64,000 nt of DNA from Saccharopolyspora gregorii (GCF_024734405.1 NZ_CP059556.1:6076001-6140000), one strand, 5' to 3'. Positions 26,301 to 34,451 are shown, counted from the stretch's first letter. The notes: a model not told the origin generated them from the sequence alone. Translations and numbers: made by a program.

Positions 26301-27146
26301 ATGAGCCGTGCAGAGGTCCTGGTCTCCACCGATTGGGCCGAACAGAACCTGAACACCGACAAGGTCGTGTTCGCCGAGGTGGACGAGGACACGACCGCCT
26401 ACGACGGCGGCCACATCCCGGGCGCCATCAAGCTGGACTGGCGCAACGACCTGCAGGATCACGTGCGCCGCGACTTCGTCAGCCGGGAGGGCTTCGAGAA
26501 GCTGCTCTCCGCCAAGGGCATCTCGAACGACGACACCGTGATCCTCTACGGCGGCAACAACAACTGGTTCGCCGCCTACGCCTACTGGTACTTCAAGCTC
26601 TACGGCCACTCGGACGTGAAGCTGCTCGACGGCGGGCGCAAGAAGTGGGAGCTCGACGGCCGCCAGCTGGTCAAGGACGAGCCGAACCGCGGCGCCACCA
26701 GCTACCAGGCGCAGGACCCCGACACCTCGATCCGCGCGTTCCGCGACGAGGTCGTCGACGCGATCGGCACCAAGAACCTGGTGGACGTGCGCTCCCCCGA
26801 CGAGTTCGCGGGCAAGCTGGTCGCCCCCGCGCACCTGCCGCAGGAGTCGGCGCAGCGCGCCGGGCACATCCCGCAGGCGGTGAACGTCCCGTGGAGCAAG
26901 ACCGCCAACGAGGACGGCACCTTCAAGTCCGACGAGGACCTCAAGAAGATCTACGCCGAGGCCGGGCTGGACGACTCGAAGGACACCATCGCCTACTGCC
27001 GCATCGGGGAGCGCTCCTCGCACAGCTGGTTCGTGCTCCGCGAGCTGCTGGGGCACGCGAACGTGAAGAACTACGACGGTTCCTGGACCGAGTACGGCTC
27101 GCTGGTGGGCGTGCCGGTCGCGAACCCGAGCCAACAGGAGGCGTGA
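26301..27146 (+). CDS. Thiosulfate sulfurtransferase (two-domain rhodanese, CysA/SseA type)
   Basis: 281 residues, two rhodanese domains. The N-terminal one (about 8-135: YDGGHIPGAIKLDW, ILYGGNNNWFAAYAYWYFKL) is inactive by design; the C-terminal one (about 150-275) carries the persulfide Cys in CRIGERSSHSW. It moves sulfur from thiosulfate to cyanide or, in cells, to acceptors. As I recall it equals M. tuberculosis CysA2 (Rv0815c). AAGGAG precedes ATG 26301. Member of a leader peptide-DUF4395-rhodanese-DUF1416 operon. Confidence 0.94.
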   Translation: MSRAEVLVSTDWAEQNLNTDKVVFAEVDEDTTAYDGGHIPGAIKLDWRNDLQDHVRRDFVSREGFEKLLSAKGISNDDTVILYGGNNNWFAAYAYWYFKLYGHSDVKLLDGGRKKWELDGRQLVKDEPNRGATSYQAQDPDTSIRAFRDEVVDAIGTKNLVDVRSPDEFAGKLVAPAHLPQESAQRAGHIPQAVNVPWSKTANEDGTFKSDEDLKKIYAEAGLDDSKDTIAYCRIGERSSHSWFVLRELLGHANVKNYDGSWTEYGSLVGVPVANPSQQEA

Positions 27147-27147
27147 C

Positions 27148-27453
27148 ATGAGCCTGGACGGATGCGGTGCGCCGCAGCAGGGGGCGACGGCCGTCGCCGA
27201 GGACACCGATCAGGTCGTGGTGACCGGCAAGGTGCGCTCCGGCGCGGCTCCGGTCGGCGGGGCGTTCGTGCGACTGCTGGACGCGACCGGGGAGTTCACC
27301 GCCGAGGTCGTGTCCTCGGCGGAGGGCGACTTCCGGTTCTACGCGGCTCCCGGGTCGTGGACGGTGCGCGCGCTGCACCGCGACGGCAAGGGCCAGTCGG
27401 ACGTGTCCGCGTCCGGTCCCGGCGTGCACCCGGTGGACATCGCGGTCGCCTGA
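27148..27453 (+). CDS. sseC: DUF1416 protein (SseC)
   Basis: 101 residues. A short N-terminal tail with one Cys (SLDGCGAPQQGA) followed by a small transthyretin-like beta sandwich (VVVTGKVRSGAAPVGGAFVR, FRFYAAPGSWTVRAL). SseC genes follow rhodanese genes throughout actinobacteria; the Cys may accept sulfur, but that is inference. It starts one base after the rhodanese stop codon. Confidence 0.92.
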   Translation: MSLDGCGAPQQGATAVAEDTDQVVVTGKVRSGAAPVGGAFVRLLDATGEFTAEVVSSAEGDFRFYAAPGSWTVRALHRDGKGQSDVSASGPGVHPVDIAVA

Positions 27454-27465
27454 TCCCGACCGCTC

Positions 27466-27504
27466 CCGGAGGGCCGGTACCCCGCGCGGGTACCGGCCCT
27501 CCGG
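27466..27504 (+). terminator. Terminator of the sulfurtransferase operon
   Basis: Perfect 17-bp stem CCGGAGGGCCGGTACCC / GGGTACCGGCCCTCCGG with a 4-base loop. It lies between convergent genes and can serve both. Confidence 0.8.
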
Positions 27505-27517
27505 CGTTCGCGGGGGT

Positions 27518-28264
27518 TCAGACCTTCGTGGAGCGCAGCAGCGCGAAGGCGCGCTCGTCCCGGTCGGCGCGCGCCGGTTCGGAACCGTCCGCGCAGCCGA
27601 CGGTGGTGAACTCGACGACCTCCCAGCCGGTGCGCGCGAACAGCCGCTTCAGCCCGGCCTCGGAGAAGATCCAGAAGTTGGTGGCGTCGTCGTTCGCCTC
27701 CGCCGGGTCCAGCAGGTACGCCACCGGCTGCTCCCGCAGCGGCGTGCCGTCCGGCGCCTGCCGCGCGACCCGGGTGGACAGGAAGCACAGCTCGGCCCGC
27801 TGGGCCAGCGCCTCCAGCACGTAGAACGGGTTCTTCAGGTGGTAGAGCAGCCCCAGGAAGAACACCGCCCCGTAGTGCTGCGCGGGCAGCGCGAACTGCG
27901 AGTCCAGGTCGATCTCGTGCACCCGCACCGCGGAGGACAGCTCCTCGACGAGCCGCCGCGCCCCGCGCAGGCCGTTGAAGTTCGTCGGCGGGTTGTCCAC
28001 CACGTCCACCGAGCAGCCCAGCTCGTGCTCCAGGAAGAACCCGAAGTCGCCGTCGGCGGCACCGATGTCGGCGATCCGGCTGCCCGCGATCCGGTCGAAC
28101 ACCTGCCGCTGCGGGCCGGTGAGCAGCCGGTCCAAGTGGAAGATGTTCGCCATCGTGTCGTACGGGTACCAGTCGAACTCGGCGGGAGCGATCTTCTCCT
28201 TGCGCGCGAGCAGCTCCTCGCGGAAGGCCAGCGCGCGTTCGCGCAGCGTGTCGAAATCGGTCAT
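27518..28264 (-). CDS. SAM-dependent methyltransferase (CmoB/DUF1698-like)
   Basis: 248 residues. The Rossmann-fold signature reads IADIGAADGDFGFFLEHELG and SVDVVDNPPTNFNGL; FDWYPYDTMANIFHLDRLL before it and GAVFFLGLLYHLKNPFYVLE after it match the DUF1698/CmoB-type family, which includes tRNA wobble-uridine carboxymethyltransferases and several small-molecule methylases. The partner CmoA is not in the window, so the substrate is open. ATG 28264 is used; a longer in-frame start at 28384 would overlap the divergent micropeptide gene. Confidence 0.8.
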   Translation of the reverse strand: MTDFDTLRERALAFREELLARKEKIAPAEFDWYPYDTMANIFHLDRLLTGPQRQVFDRIAGSRIADIGAADGDFGFFLEHELGCSVDVVDNPPTNFNGLRGARRLVEELSSAVRVHEIDLDSQFALPAQHYGAVFFLGLLYHLKNPFYVLEALAQRAELCFLSTRVARQAPDGTPLREQPVAYLLDPAEANDDATNFWIFSEAGLKRLFARTGWEVVEFTTVGCADGSEPARADRDERAFALLRSTKV

Positions 28265-28348
28265 GTCGGCCCGGTTCCCCCCAGTTCTGGCGGTCTGCTG
28301 CCTGCGAATCATGCCCGACGCCACACCCCACGCGGTGCGCGCGGTGGT

Positions 28349-28354
28349 TATCCT
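28349..28354 (+). promoter_or_regulatory. -10 hexamer (TATCCT) of the membrane micropeptide
   Basis: TATCCT then six bases then GTG at 28361, without any Shine-Dalgarno sequence. Confidence 0.6.
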
Positions 28355-28360
28355 TTGCGC

Positions 28361-28471
28361 GTGGAACTCATACCTTTCCTGCACTACGGCCTCGTCACGC
28401 TGCTCGGCATCGCCACGGTGATGGTCCTGTGGTTCGCCGGGTACGTGCTGTACCGGTTGTACAACGACTGA
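28361..28471 (+). CDS. 36-residue single-pass membrane micropeptide
   Basis: GTG-initiated frame of 36 residues: a short N-terminus (VELIPFLHYG), one hydrophobic helix (LVTLLGIATVMVLWFAGYVL) and a basic-acidic C-terminus (YRLYND). Codon third positions are almost all G or C, as in real genes here. It ends 44 bases before the nitrobindin-like gene, with a separate leaderless promoter for that gene between. No family name known to me; its position and clean transmembrane design argue that it is expressed. It may modulate a membrane partner, as many micropeptides do; that is inference. Confidence 0.7.
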   Translation: MELIPFLHYGLVTLLGIATVMVLWFAGYVLYRLYND

Positions 28472-28502
28472 CCCGCGGCGGTTCGCCCGCCGGTGGCGCG
28501 GG

Positions 28503-28508
28503 TAATCT
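28503..28508 (+). promoter_or_regulatory. -10 hexamer (TAATCT) of the nitrobindin-like gene
   Basis: TAATCT, seven bases, then ATG 28516; no RBS. Strong leaderless arrangement. Confidence 0.65.
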
Positions 28509-28515
28509 CCGAACG

Positions 28516-29157
28516 ATGAGCACGACGTCCAACCAGCCGGAGCCCGGCAGCGGCGACGCGGCCGTGCAGGCCGCCGCGGAGCGCGCCGAGAAGACCCGGT
28601 CCCGCAACGTTCCGTCCTTCGACGACCTGCCCGGCGTCGGCGACACCGCGAACCTGCGCGAGGGTCCCGACCTGAACAGCGCGTGCTTGATGCTGCTGCC
28701 GCTGGTCGGGGTGTGGCGCGGCGAGGGCGAGGCGTCGCACCCGTCGCTGGACGAGAGCTACCGGTTCCTGCAGCAGGTCACCTTCGCCCACGACGGGCGC
28801 CCGTTCCTCTACTACGAGAGCAGGGCGTGGCGGCTCGACGGCGAGGGCGGTTCCGTGGTGGAGCCCGCGTTCCGCGAGGTCGGCTTCTGGCGGCCGCAGC
28901 CGGACGACACGATCGAACTGCTGCTGGTGCACAGCTCCGGCGTCTCGGAGATGTTCTTCGGGCAGCCGCGGGGCAAGACGACGTGGGAGCTGTCCACGGA
29001 CGCGGTGATCCGCACCCCCACCGGCGAGGACGCGACGGCGGCGAGCCGGCTCTACGGCGTCGTCGACGGGTCGCTGGCCTACGTGGAGGAGCGCGCGACC
29101 TCGGAGCACGAGCTGCAGCCGCGGCTGTCGGCGAAGCTGGAGCGCATCGTCGGCTGA
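28516..29157 (+). CDS. FABP-like/nitrobindin family protein
   Basis: 213 residues: an acidic, Ala-rich N-terminal arm of about 50 residues and a ten-strand beta barrel of the THAP4/nitrobindin type. The family motif GxWxGxG is GVWRGEGEASHP; FREVGFWRPQP and LELVHSSG-type strands follow. Family members bind haem and react with nitric oxide or peroxynitrite; M. tuberculosis has two such proteins (one near cysA2, as here). Which His would be the haem ligand is not certain from sequence; HELQPRLSAKLERI near the end is a candidate. Confidence 0.88.
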   Translation: MSTTSNQPEPGSGDAAVQAAAERAEKTRSRNVPSFDDLPGVGDTANLREGPDLNSACLMLLPLVGVWRGEGEASHPSLDESYRFLQQVTFAHDGRPFLYYESRAWRLDGEGGSVVEPAFREVGFWRPQPDDTIELLLVHSSGVSEMFFGQPRGKTTWELSTDAVIRTPTGEDATAASRLYGVVDGSLAYVEERATSEHELQPRLSAKLERIVG

Positions 29158-29174
29158 CGTCCCCTCGATCTCGC

Positions 29175-29207
29175 ACGTGCCCCGCGGTGCCGCACCGCGG
29201 GGCACGT
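29175..29207. terminator. Hairpin between nitrobindin-like and aminotransferase genes
   Basis: Perfect 15-bp stem ACGTGCCCCGCGGTG / CACCGCGGGGCACGT, 3-base loop, between convergent stop codons. Confidence 0.8.
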
Positions 29208-29213
29208 CGCGTT

Positions 29214-30062
29214 TCAGTACAGCGATTCGTAGCGGCCGGTGAGCTCCCGGGTCAGCTCCGGATCGACCGCCAGCGGGACCCCGTCGAGCGCGTTCACCGG
29301 GGTGATGAGCCGGACGCTGGAGGTCATCCACACGCCGTCCGCGGTGCGCAGCTCCGCCTGGTCGAACGGTTCGACCCGCGTCTCCCAACCGGCCTTCTCG
29401 GCGGCGCGGAACAGCGCGCCCTGCGTGGTGCCGGGCAGGATCCCGGTGCTCGGCGGCGGGGTGCGCAGCGTCCGGCCGCGGGCGATGACGACCGCCGACG
29501 TGGGGCCTTCGAGCACCGAGCCGTCGGTGGCGGTGAAGATGACCTCGTCGGCGCCGCGGCGTTCCGCTTCGCGCAGCGCGGCCATGTTCGTCGCGTACGA
29601 CAGCGTCTTCGCCGACAGCAGCAGCCACGGCGCCCGTTCCTTGAGGTCGGACGCGATCCCGCGGTCGAGGGTGACCGCCGAGACGCCGTCCTGGCGCTTG
29701 CGCAGCGTGTCGGCGCCGACCGAGGACCCGGTGGCGAAGCCGGTGGGGGTGCCGTCGCCGCCGTCGACGCCGCGGCTGCACACGAGCTTGAGGGCCATCT
29801 CGCGCTCGGCGTCCCAGGGCCACGCGTCGATCACCGCTCGGGTGGCGCGCTCCCACACCTCGCGCGGCGGGGCGGGCAGGTCCAGCAGCGCGGCCGAGCG
29901 CTCCAGGCGGTCCAGGTGCGGGCCCAGCTCCCGCGGTTCCCGCGCCACCACCAAGATCGTTTCGAAGATTCCGTCGCCGCGGGTGACCGACAGGTCGTCG
30001 GCGCGCATCAGCGGCGCCTCCGGATCGGCCAAGGTCCCGTCCAGCAGTGCCAGTACACGCAT
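29214..30062 (-). CDS. Class IV aminotransferase (aminodeoxychorismate lyase-like)
   Basis: 282 residues of the PLP fold-type IV family. The PLP-binding Lys is in LLSAKTLSYATNMAALREAE, phosphate contacts in STGILPGTTQGALF, and VTRGDGIFETILV marks the N-terminal barrel. Candidates are aminodeoxychorismate lyase (PabC, folate path) or a branched-chain/D-amino-acid transaminase; position next to a YgfZ gene and similarity of location to Rv0812 favour PabC, but residues do not settle it. Its ATG lies six bases after TAGGCT. Confidence 0.82.
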   Translation of the reverse strand: MRVLALLDGTLADPEAPLMRADDLSVTRGDGIFETILVVAREPRELGPHLDRLERSAALLDLPAPPREVWERATRAVIDAWPWDAEREMALKLVCSRGVDGGDGTPTGFATGSSVGADTLRKRQDGVSAVTLDRGIASDLKERAPWLLLSAKTLSYATNMAALREAERRGADEVIFTATDGSVLEGPTSAVVIARGRTLRTPPPSTGILPGTTQGALFRAAEKAGWETRVEPFDQAELRTADGVWMTSSVRLITPVNALDGVPLAVDPELTRELTGRYESLY

Positions 30063-30068
30063 ACCCGC

Positions 30069-30074
30069 AGCCTA
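30069..30074 (-). promoter_or_regulatory. -10 hexamer (TAGGCT) of the class IV aminotransferase
   Basis: On the minus strand TAGGCT, six bases, ATG 30062. Leaderless arrangement. Confidence 0.6.
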
Positions 30075-30246
30075 GGCGCCCTGCCGCGGGCCGGTGCCGC
30101 GCAGGGGTGGGCCCCGGCGGGCGGGCCCGGTCCCGCGATCAGCGGCGGCACCCGCCGTCCGCGCGAGGGGAGTTCGCGGACGGGCGCCGGGGGTGCGGGG
30201 CATACGATCGGAGGCGAGCCGCCGCCTTCGAGCACAGGAGCCAGCA

Positions 30247-30708
30247 GTGGGTGAGAAGGGATCGCTGCGCACCACACTGCACCGGCACGGCCTGCGGGTC
30301 ACCCCGCAGCGCCAGCTGGTGCTCGACGCCGTGCGCGAACTGGGGCACGCGACCCCCGAGCAGGTGTGCCGCCAGGTGCGGGACACCGCGCACGCGGTGA
30401 ACATCACGACGATCTACCGTGCCCTGGACGTGCTGGAGGAGATCGGGTTGGTGCGCCACACCCACCTCGGGCACGGCGCTCCCACGTACTCGGCGGACGA
30501 GCACGAGCACGTGCACCTGGTGTGCCACCGGTGCGGGGAGATCGACGAGGTGCCGTGCGACCTGCTCGACGACCTCGCGGAGCTGCTGCGGCGGCGGCGC
30601 GGGTTCGAGCTGGACGCCACGCACCTGGCGCTGTCGGGGACGTGCCGCGCGTGCCGCGGCCCCGAGGGCGCCGACCATCCGGAGCGCGCGGTCGAGGAGA
30701 CACGATGA
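30247..30708 (+). CDS. Fur-family metalloregulator
   Basis: 153 residues. Winged helix at about 1-80 (HGLRVTPQRQLVLDAVRELG, ITTIYRALDVLEEIGLVRHT), then the dimerisation domain with the metal motif HVHLVCHRC and a second CRAC pair near the end that would bind structural zinc. It may sense iron, zinc or peroxide; the sequence alone does not decide, though HLGHGAPTYSADEHEHVHLV is common in Zur/FurA-like proteins. GTG 30247 follows AGGAG by six bases. It overlaps the next gene by 4 bases (ATGA), so it is translationally coupled to ygfZ. Confidence 0.93.
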   Translation: MGEKGSLRTTLHRHGLRVTPQRQLVLDAVRELGHATPEQVCRQVRDTAHAVNITTIYRALDVLEEIGLVRHTHLGHGAPTYSADEHEHVHLVCHRCGEIDEVPCDLLDDLAELLRRRRGFELDATHLALSGTCRACRGPEGADHPERAVEETR

Positions 30709-31868
30709 ACTCACCCCTGCTGGAGCTGCCCGGAGCCGTGGCGGCTCCCGAGGAGGCCTCGCTGGACACCTCGCTCGACGTGGGGGTCGCGTGGCACTTC
30801 GGCGACCCGTTCGCCGAGCAGCGGTCGGCGACGCGTTCGGCGGTGGTGGTGGACCGCTCGCACCGCCGGATCATCGCGGTGCCCGGCGAGGAGCGGTTGA
30901 GCTGGCTGCACCTGGTGCTCTCGCAGCACCTCACCGAGCTGCCGGAGGGCCGGGGCACCGAGGCGCTGGTGCTGGACAGCCAGGGGCGCGTCGACTGCCA
31001 CCTGCTGCTCGCGCACCACGACGGCGTCGTCTACCTGGACACCGAGGCGGACGCGCAGGCGTCCAGCGCGCTGCCGTCGATGGGCGTGGACGGCAGGCAG
31101 CCGCTGCTGGAGTACCTGGAGGCCATGCGGTTCTGGTCGAAGGTCGAACCGCGCGACGCCTCCGACGAGTTCGCGCTGCTGAGCGTGCTGGGGCCGGACG
31201 CGGTGGACCTGCTCGGCAAGGCGGGCGTCACCGACGTGCCGACGAAGCCGTACGAGGTGGCCGGGCTCCCCGGTGGCGGGTTCGCGCGGGCGGTGCCGTT
31301 CCGCGGGCTGTACACGGTGGACCTGGTGGTGCCGCGCGAGTCGCTGGTGGACTGGTGGACCCGGTTGACCGATGCGGGGGTGCGCCCGGCGGGCACGATG
31401 GCCTACGAGTCGCTGCGCGTGGAGGCGCTGCGGCCGCGGGTCGGCGTGGACACCGACGAGCGGGCGATCCCGCACGAGCTGGGCTGGATCCACACGGCCG
31501 CGCACGTCGCGAAGGGCTGCTACCGGGGCCAGGAGACGGTGGCGAAGGTGCACAACGTGGGCAAGCCGCCGCGGCGGATGGTGCTGCTGCACCTGGACGG
31601 CTCGGTGGAGATCCGCCCGGAGACCGGTGATCCGGTGTGGCACGGCGAGCGCAAGGTGGGCCGGGTCGGTTCGGTGGTGCTGCACCACGAGCTGGGCCCG
31701 GTGGCGCTGGCGATGCTGAAGCGGACCGCTCCGGTGGACGTGGAGCTGGTGGCGGGCGATGCCGCGGAGGGCCGGGCGGTGGCCGCCGCGGTCGATCCGG
31801 ACTCGGTGCCGCCGGACACCGGTGAGCCGCCGGGGCGGATCGCGGCGCAGGGTCTTCGCGGCCGCTGA
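30705..31868 (+). CDS. ygfZ: Folate-binding YgfZ (GcvT-like) protein
   Basis: 387 residues with the three-domain GcvT-like fold. The YgfZ signature K-G-C-Y-x-G-Q-E is present as KGCYRGQETVAKVHNVGKPP; early residues SWLHLVLSQHLTELPEGRGT and LDSQGRVDCHLLL bind folate. YgfZ supports assembly or repair of certain iron-sulfur enzymes in a tetrahydrofolate-dependent way. Coupled to the Fur-family gene upstream; together they suggest iron/iron-sulfur homeostasis. Confidence 0.93.
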   Translation: MNSPLLELPGAVAAPEEASLDTSLDVGVAWHFGDPFAEQRSATRSAVVVDRSHRRIIAVPGEERLSWLHLVLSQHLTELPEGRGTEALVLDSQGRVDCHLLLAHHDGVVYLDTEADAQASSALPSMGVDGRQPLLEYLEAMRFWSKVEPRDASDEFALLSVLGPDAVDLLGKAGVTDVPTKPYEVAGLPGGGFARAVPFRGLYTVDLVVPRESLVDWWTRLTDAGVRPAGTMAYESLRVEALRPRVGVDTDERAIPHELGWIHTAAHVAKGCYRGQETVAKVHNVGKPPRRMVLLHLDGSVEIRPETGDPVWHGERKVGRVGSVVLHHELGPVALAMLKRTAPVDVELVAGDAAEGRAVAAAVDPDSVPPDTGEPPGRIAAQGLRGR

Positions 31869-31987
31869 CCCGATGCCCCCGACCGGCGACCACACCGGGT
31901 GATGCTGATGGATTCGGGCACCCTGACAGGGGATATTTGACGGATCGGAACAACTGCGCGGCGCCGCCGGTGTGCCAAGATCACCCC

Positions 31988-32713
31988 ATGACACGGTCGC
32001 CGGATCCGACGGGCGCGGTCCTCGCCGTCGCCCCGGCGCGGCCGGGCCGCGACGAGTCCGGTTCCGACGTCGTCGCCCGGTTCGCGCGCACCGCGGCGGA
32101 CTGCGCCCGCGTCGGCGCCGCCGTGCTGGACCTGGCGCCGGTGCCGGGAGTTCCGCTGGCCGAGCCGGTCCGGGCCGTGCGCCGGGCCGGGTTGCTGGCC
32201 CGCGTCGCCGCGACTCCCGATGCCACGCCGGCCGAACTGCTGTCGTGCGGTGCGGACGCGCTGTGCGCGCCGCTGGACGCGCCGGCCGAGTTCCTCCGCG
32301 AGCTGCGGGTCGGCGTGGCGGAGCGCGGTGCGGCGCTGCACCTCCTGGCCCGCGGCGCGGCGGAGCTGGCGCTGCTGCGGGACGTCCCGGAGCCCGCGCA
32401 CGTCGTGGTGGTCTTCACTGGTGACGGGCCCGGTGCGGTCGCCGCGTTCGCATCCGCAATGGATCAACTCCCCGCGGGAACCGGCCGCACCGCCGCGGGC
32501 GTCGGACCCGCCGGGTTGCCCGTGCTGCTGACCGCGCTGGCCGGTGGTGCGCACGTCCGCATCGGACGCGGCGACACCCCGGACTACGCGCCGGGGACGC
32601 CGGCCCGGGACGACGCGCAACTGGTCGCCAGGGCCGCGGGCGTCGCGAAGATCGCGCAGCGGCCGCCGCTGGCGCCGGAGCGCGCCGCCGAACTGCTCGG
32701 GATCAAGACGTGA
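31988..32713 (+). CDS. Degenerate BKACE (beta-keto acid cleavage) family protein
   Basis: 241 residues, shorter than the roughly 270-300 of typical DUF849/BKACE enzymes. The C-terminal half fits the family (GPAGLPVLLTALAGGAHVRI, ELVARAAGVAKIAQ-like helix, EAAELLG-like end). In the N-terminal half the metal-binding His-x-His after the GA-strand is missing: the equivalent reads AAVLDLAPVPG. A TIM-barrel without that zinc site should not catalyse the usual cleavage of beta-keto acids plus acetyl-CoA. No RBS; CAAGAT lies six bases before ATG 31988. It precedes rsiG by 110 bases. Confidence 0.7.
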   Translation: MTRSPDPTGAVLAVAPARPGRDESGSDVVARFARTAADCARVGAAVLDLAPVPGVPLAEPVRAVRRAGLLARVAATPDATPAELLSCGADALCAPLDAPAEFLRELRVGVAERGAALHLLARGAAELALLRDVPEPAHVVVVFTGDGPGAVAAFASAMDQLPAGTGRTAAGVGPAGLPVLLTALAGGAHVRIGRGDTPDYAPGTPARDDAQLVARAAGVAKIAQRPPLAPERAAELLGIKT

Positions 32714-32822
32714 TGCGGGAGTACTCGCAGGACATGCACACTGGACGCACCAGCCGCACCGGCCGTCGCGATGCCGCCAGGGCATCGGGTGCCGGTGGGC
32801 ACGATCGACGGAGGATGGGCAC

Positions 32823-33383
32823 GTGATCGAAGTCCGCCCCGGTGGGCGCCGCCGGATCGACCGGGTCCTGGACCCGGCCTACGCCGACGGGATCGAACAG
32901 CGCGAACTGGGCGAGGTCCGCGAACTGCGCGACGAGGCCGCCCAGGAGGAGACCGATCTGTCGTACCTGCGGCGGATGCTGCACGCGCGGATCGACATCG
33001 TGCGGGCCGAGCAGCGCAGGCGCACCGAGGACGGCTCCGCTTCGGTCGTGGAGCAGCTGGTGAACATCCTCTCCGATAACGCGGTCGGCCCGGCCACCGG
33101 TTCCGGCCGCTACCAGACCACCGAGCCGTCGCGGGCCGAAGCGCACCGCAGGCACGTGGAAGCGCTGGTGTCGGACGTGGACCTGTCGAACGTGACCTCG
33201 TTGACCGACGCCAAGCTGGACACCGCGCTGGCGGCCTACACCGGCGAGGAGGACTCGGTCTCGCAGCGGCGCCGCGAGGTGCAGGCCGTGGTGGACCGGT
33301 TCAACGGCGAGATCGCCCGCCGCTACCGCGAGGGCGCTGCCTCGGTGGACGATCTGCTGGCCGCGGAGCGGGACCGCCCGTGA
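32823..33383 (+). CDS. rsiG: RsiG-like c-di-GMP-binding anti-sigma factor
   Basis: 186 residues, mostly two long helical hairpins, no membrane segment. The RsiG signature E-x3-S-x2-R-x3-Q-x3-D is present perfectly in the C-terminal helix (Glu143, Ser147, Arg150, Gln154, Asp158). The N-terminal copy (Glu43, Ser47, Arg50, His54, Asp58) has His in place of Gln. In Streptomyces RsiG holds the sporulation sigma factor WhiG only when a c-di-GMP dimer is bound between the helices. GTG 32823 follows GGAGG. The gene overlaps the next by 4 bases (GTGA). WhiG itself is not in the window. Confidence 0.88.
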   Translation: MIEVRPGGRRRIDRVLDPAYADGIEQRELGEVRELRDEAAQEETDLSYLRRMLHARIDIVRAEQRRRTEDGSASVVEQLVNILSDNAVGPATGSGRYQTTEPSRAEAHRRHVEALVSDVDLSNVTSLTDAKLDTALAAYTGEEDSVSQRRREVQAVVDRFNGEIARRYREGAASVDDLLAAERDRP

Positions 33384-34339
33384 CCGCTCCCGCCCCGCTC
33401 GTCGAGCTGGTGCGCGGCGGGCTGCGCGAGGGGGTCCACTTCGGATCGGTGGTCCTGCTGGACGCCGACGGCACGGTGCTGCGCTCCGCCGGGGACGTGC
33501 GGTCACCGATGTTCCCGCGCTCCACGGTGAAGCCCGCGCAGGCGCTGGCGATGCTGCGCGCCGGGCTGGACCTGCCGGACGACGCGGACCTGGCGCTGGG
33601 CGCCTCCTCGCACGACGGGGAGCCCGGGCACGTGGAGCGGGCGCTGGCGCTGCTGCGCCGGCACGGCCTGGACGAGGACGCGCTGCGCTGCCCGCCGGAC
33701 CTGCCGGGCCACGGACCGACCCGCGAGCACCGGCTGGCCGACGGCATCGGCCCGAGCAGGCTCGCGATGAACTGCTCCGGCAAGCACGCGGCGATGCTGG
33801 CGACCTGCGTGCAGCGGGGCTGGCCGGTGGAGAGCTACCTGGATCCGGCGCATCCGCTGCAGCGGGGCGTGCGGGAGGTGATCTCCGAGCTGTCCGGCGA
33901 TCCGATCGACCTGACCACCGTGGACGGTTGCGGAGCGCCGCTGTTCGCGATCTCGTTGCTCGGGCTGGCCAGGGTGTTCCGCGGCGTGGTGACCGCGGGT
34001 GGTGACGCCGGCCGGGTGGCGGACGCGATGCGCGCGCACCCGTGGCTGGTGGCGGGCACGGACCGGGACGACACGGCGCTGATGACCGCGGTGCCGGGGC
34101 TGCTGTCGAAGATCGGCGCGGAAGGCGTGCTCGCGTTGGCGCTGCCGGACGGCCGCGCGGCCGCGGTGAAGATCAGCGATGGCGCCTCGCGGGCCCGCGG
34201 CCCGGTGGCGGTGGCGGTGCTGCGCGCCTTCGGCGTGCGGGTGGCCGGGGACGAGCTGGACCGCATCGCCGAGCAGCCGGTGCTGGGCGGCGGCGAGCAG
34301 GTCGGCGTGCTGCGGGCCATCGCGGGCGCCGTGGGCTGA
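33380..34339 (+). CDS. L-asparaginase II-type protein
   Basis: 319 residues of the plant/Rhizobium-etli type asparaginase II family (not the bacterial AnsA fold): PLVELVRGGLREGVHFGSVV at the start, RSTVKPAQALAML with the catalytic SxxK pair, ASSHDGEPGHVE, MNCSGKHAAMLATC (Ser/Lys/Cys metal-site motif), VDGCGAPLFAISL and TDRDDTALM. It should hydrolyse Asn to Asp and ammonia. GTG 33380 overlaps the rsiG stop, so translation is coupled. No signal peptide. Confidence 0.9.
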   Translation: MTAPAPLVELVRGGLREGVHFGSVVLLDADGTVLRSAGDVRSPMFPRSTVKPAQALAMLRAGLDLPDDADLALGASSHDGEPGHVERALALLRRHGLDEDALRCPPDLPGHGPTREHRLADGIGPSRLAMNCSGKHAAMLATCVQRGWPVESYLDPAHPLQRGVREVISELSGDPIDLTTVDGCGAPLFAISLLGLARVFRGVVTAGGDAGRVADAMRAHPWLVAGTDRDDTALMTAVPGLLSKIGAEGVLALALPDGRAAAVKISDGASRARGPVAVAVLRAFGVRVAGDELDRIAEQPVLGGGEQVGVLRAIAGAVG

Positions 34340-34352
34340 GCAGGAACCTCCC

Positions 34353-34391
34353 GTCCGCCCGGTGCCTCCTCCGCGGAGGTGCCGGGCGGAC
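34353..34391 (+). terminator. Terminator after the asparaginase gene
   Basis: Stem GTCCGCCCGG / CCGGGCGGAC with an inner TGCCTCC/GGAGGT stem, followed by TTGT. Ends the co-oriented fur to asparaginase series. Confidence 0.8.
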
Positions 34392-34421
34392 TTGTCGTGC
34401 GCGCAGCCGCGGACGTAGGCT

Positions 34422-34451
34422 CATATTCTGGAACTTTGTTCCCAAAATATG
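34422..34451. promoter_or_regulatory. AT-rich dyad overlapping the methyltransferase start region
   Basis: Outer arms CATATT / AATATG and inner arms GGAAC / GTTCC around TTT form a 30-base imperfect palindrome. It ends 9 bases before the ATG at 34461, so a protein bound here would block transcription or translation. The composition contrasts sharply with the surrounding DNA. Confidence 0.55.
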
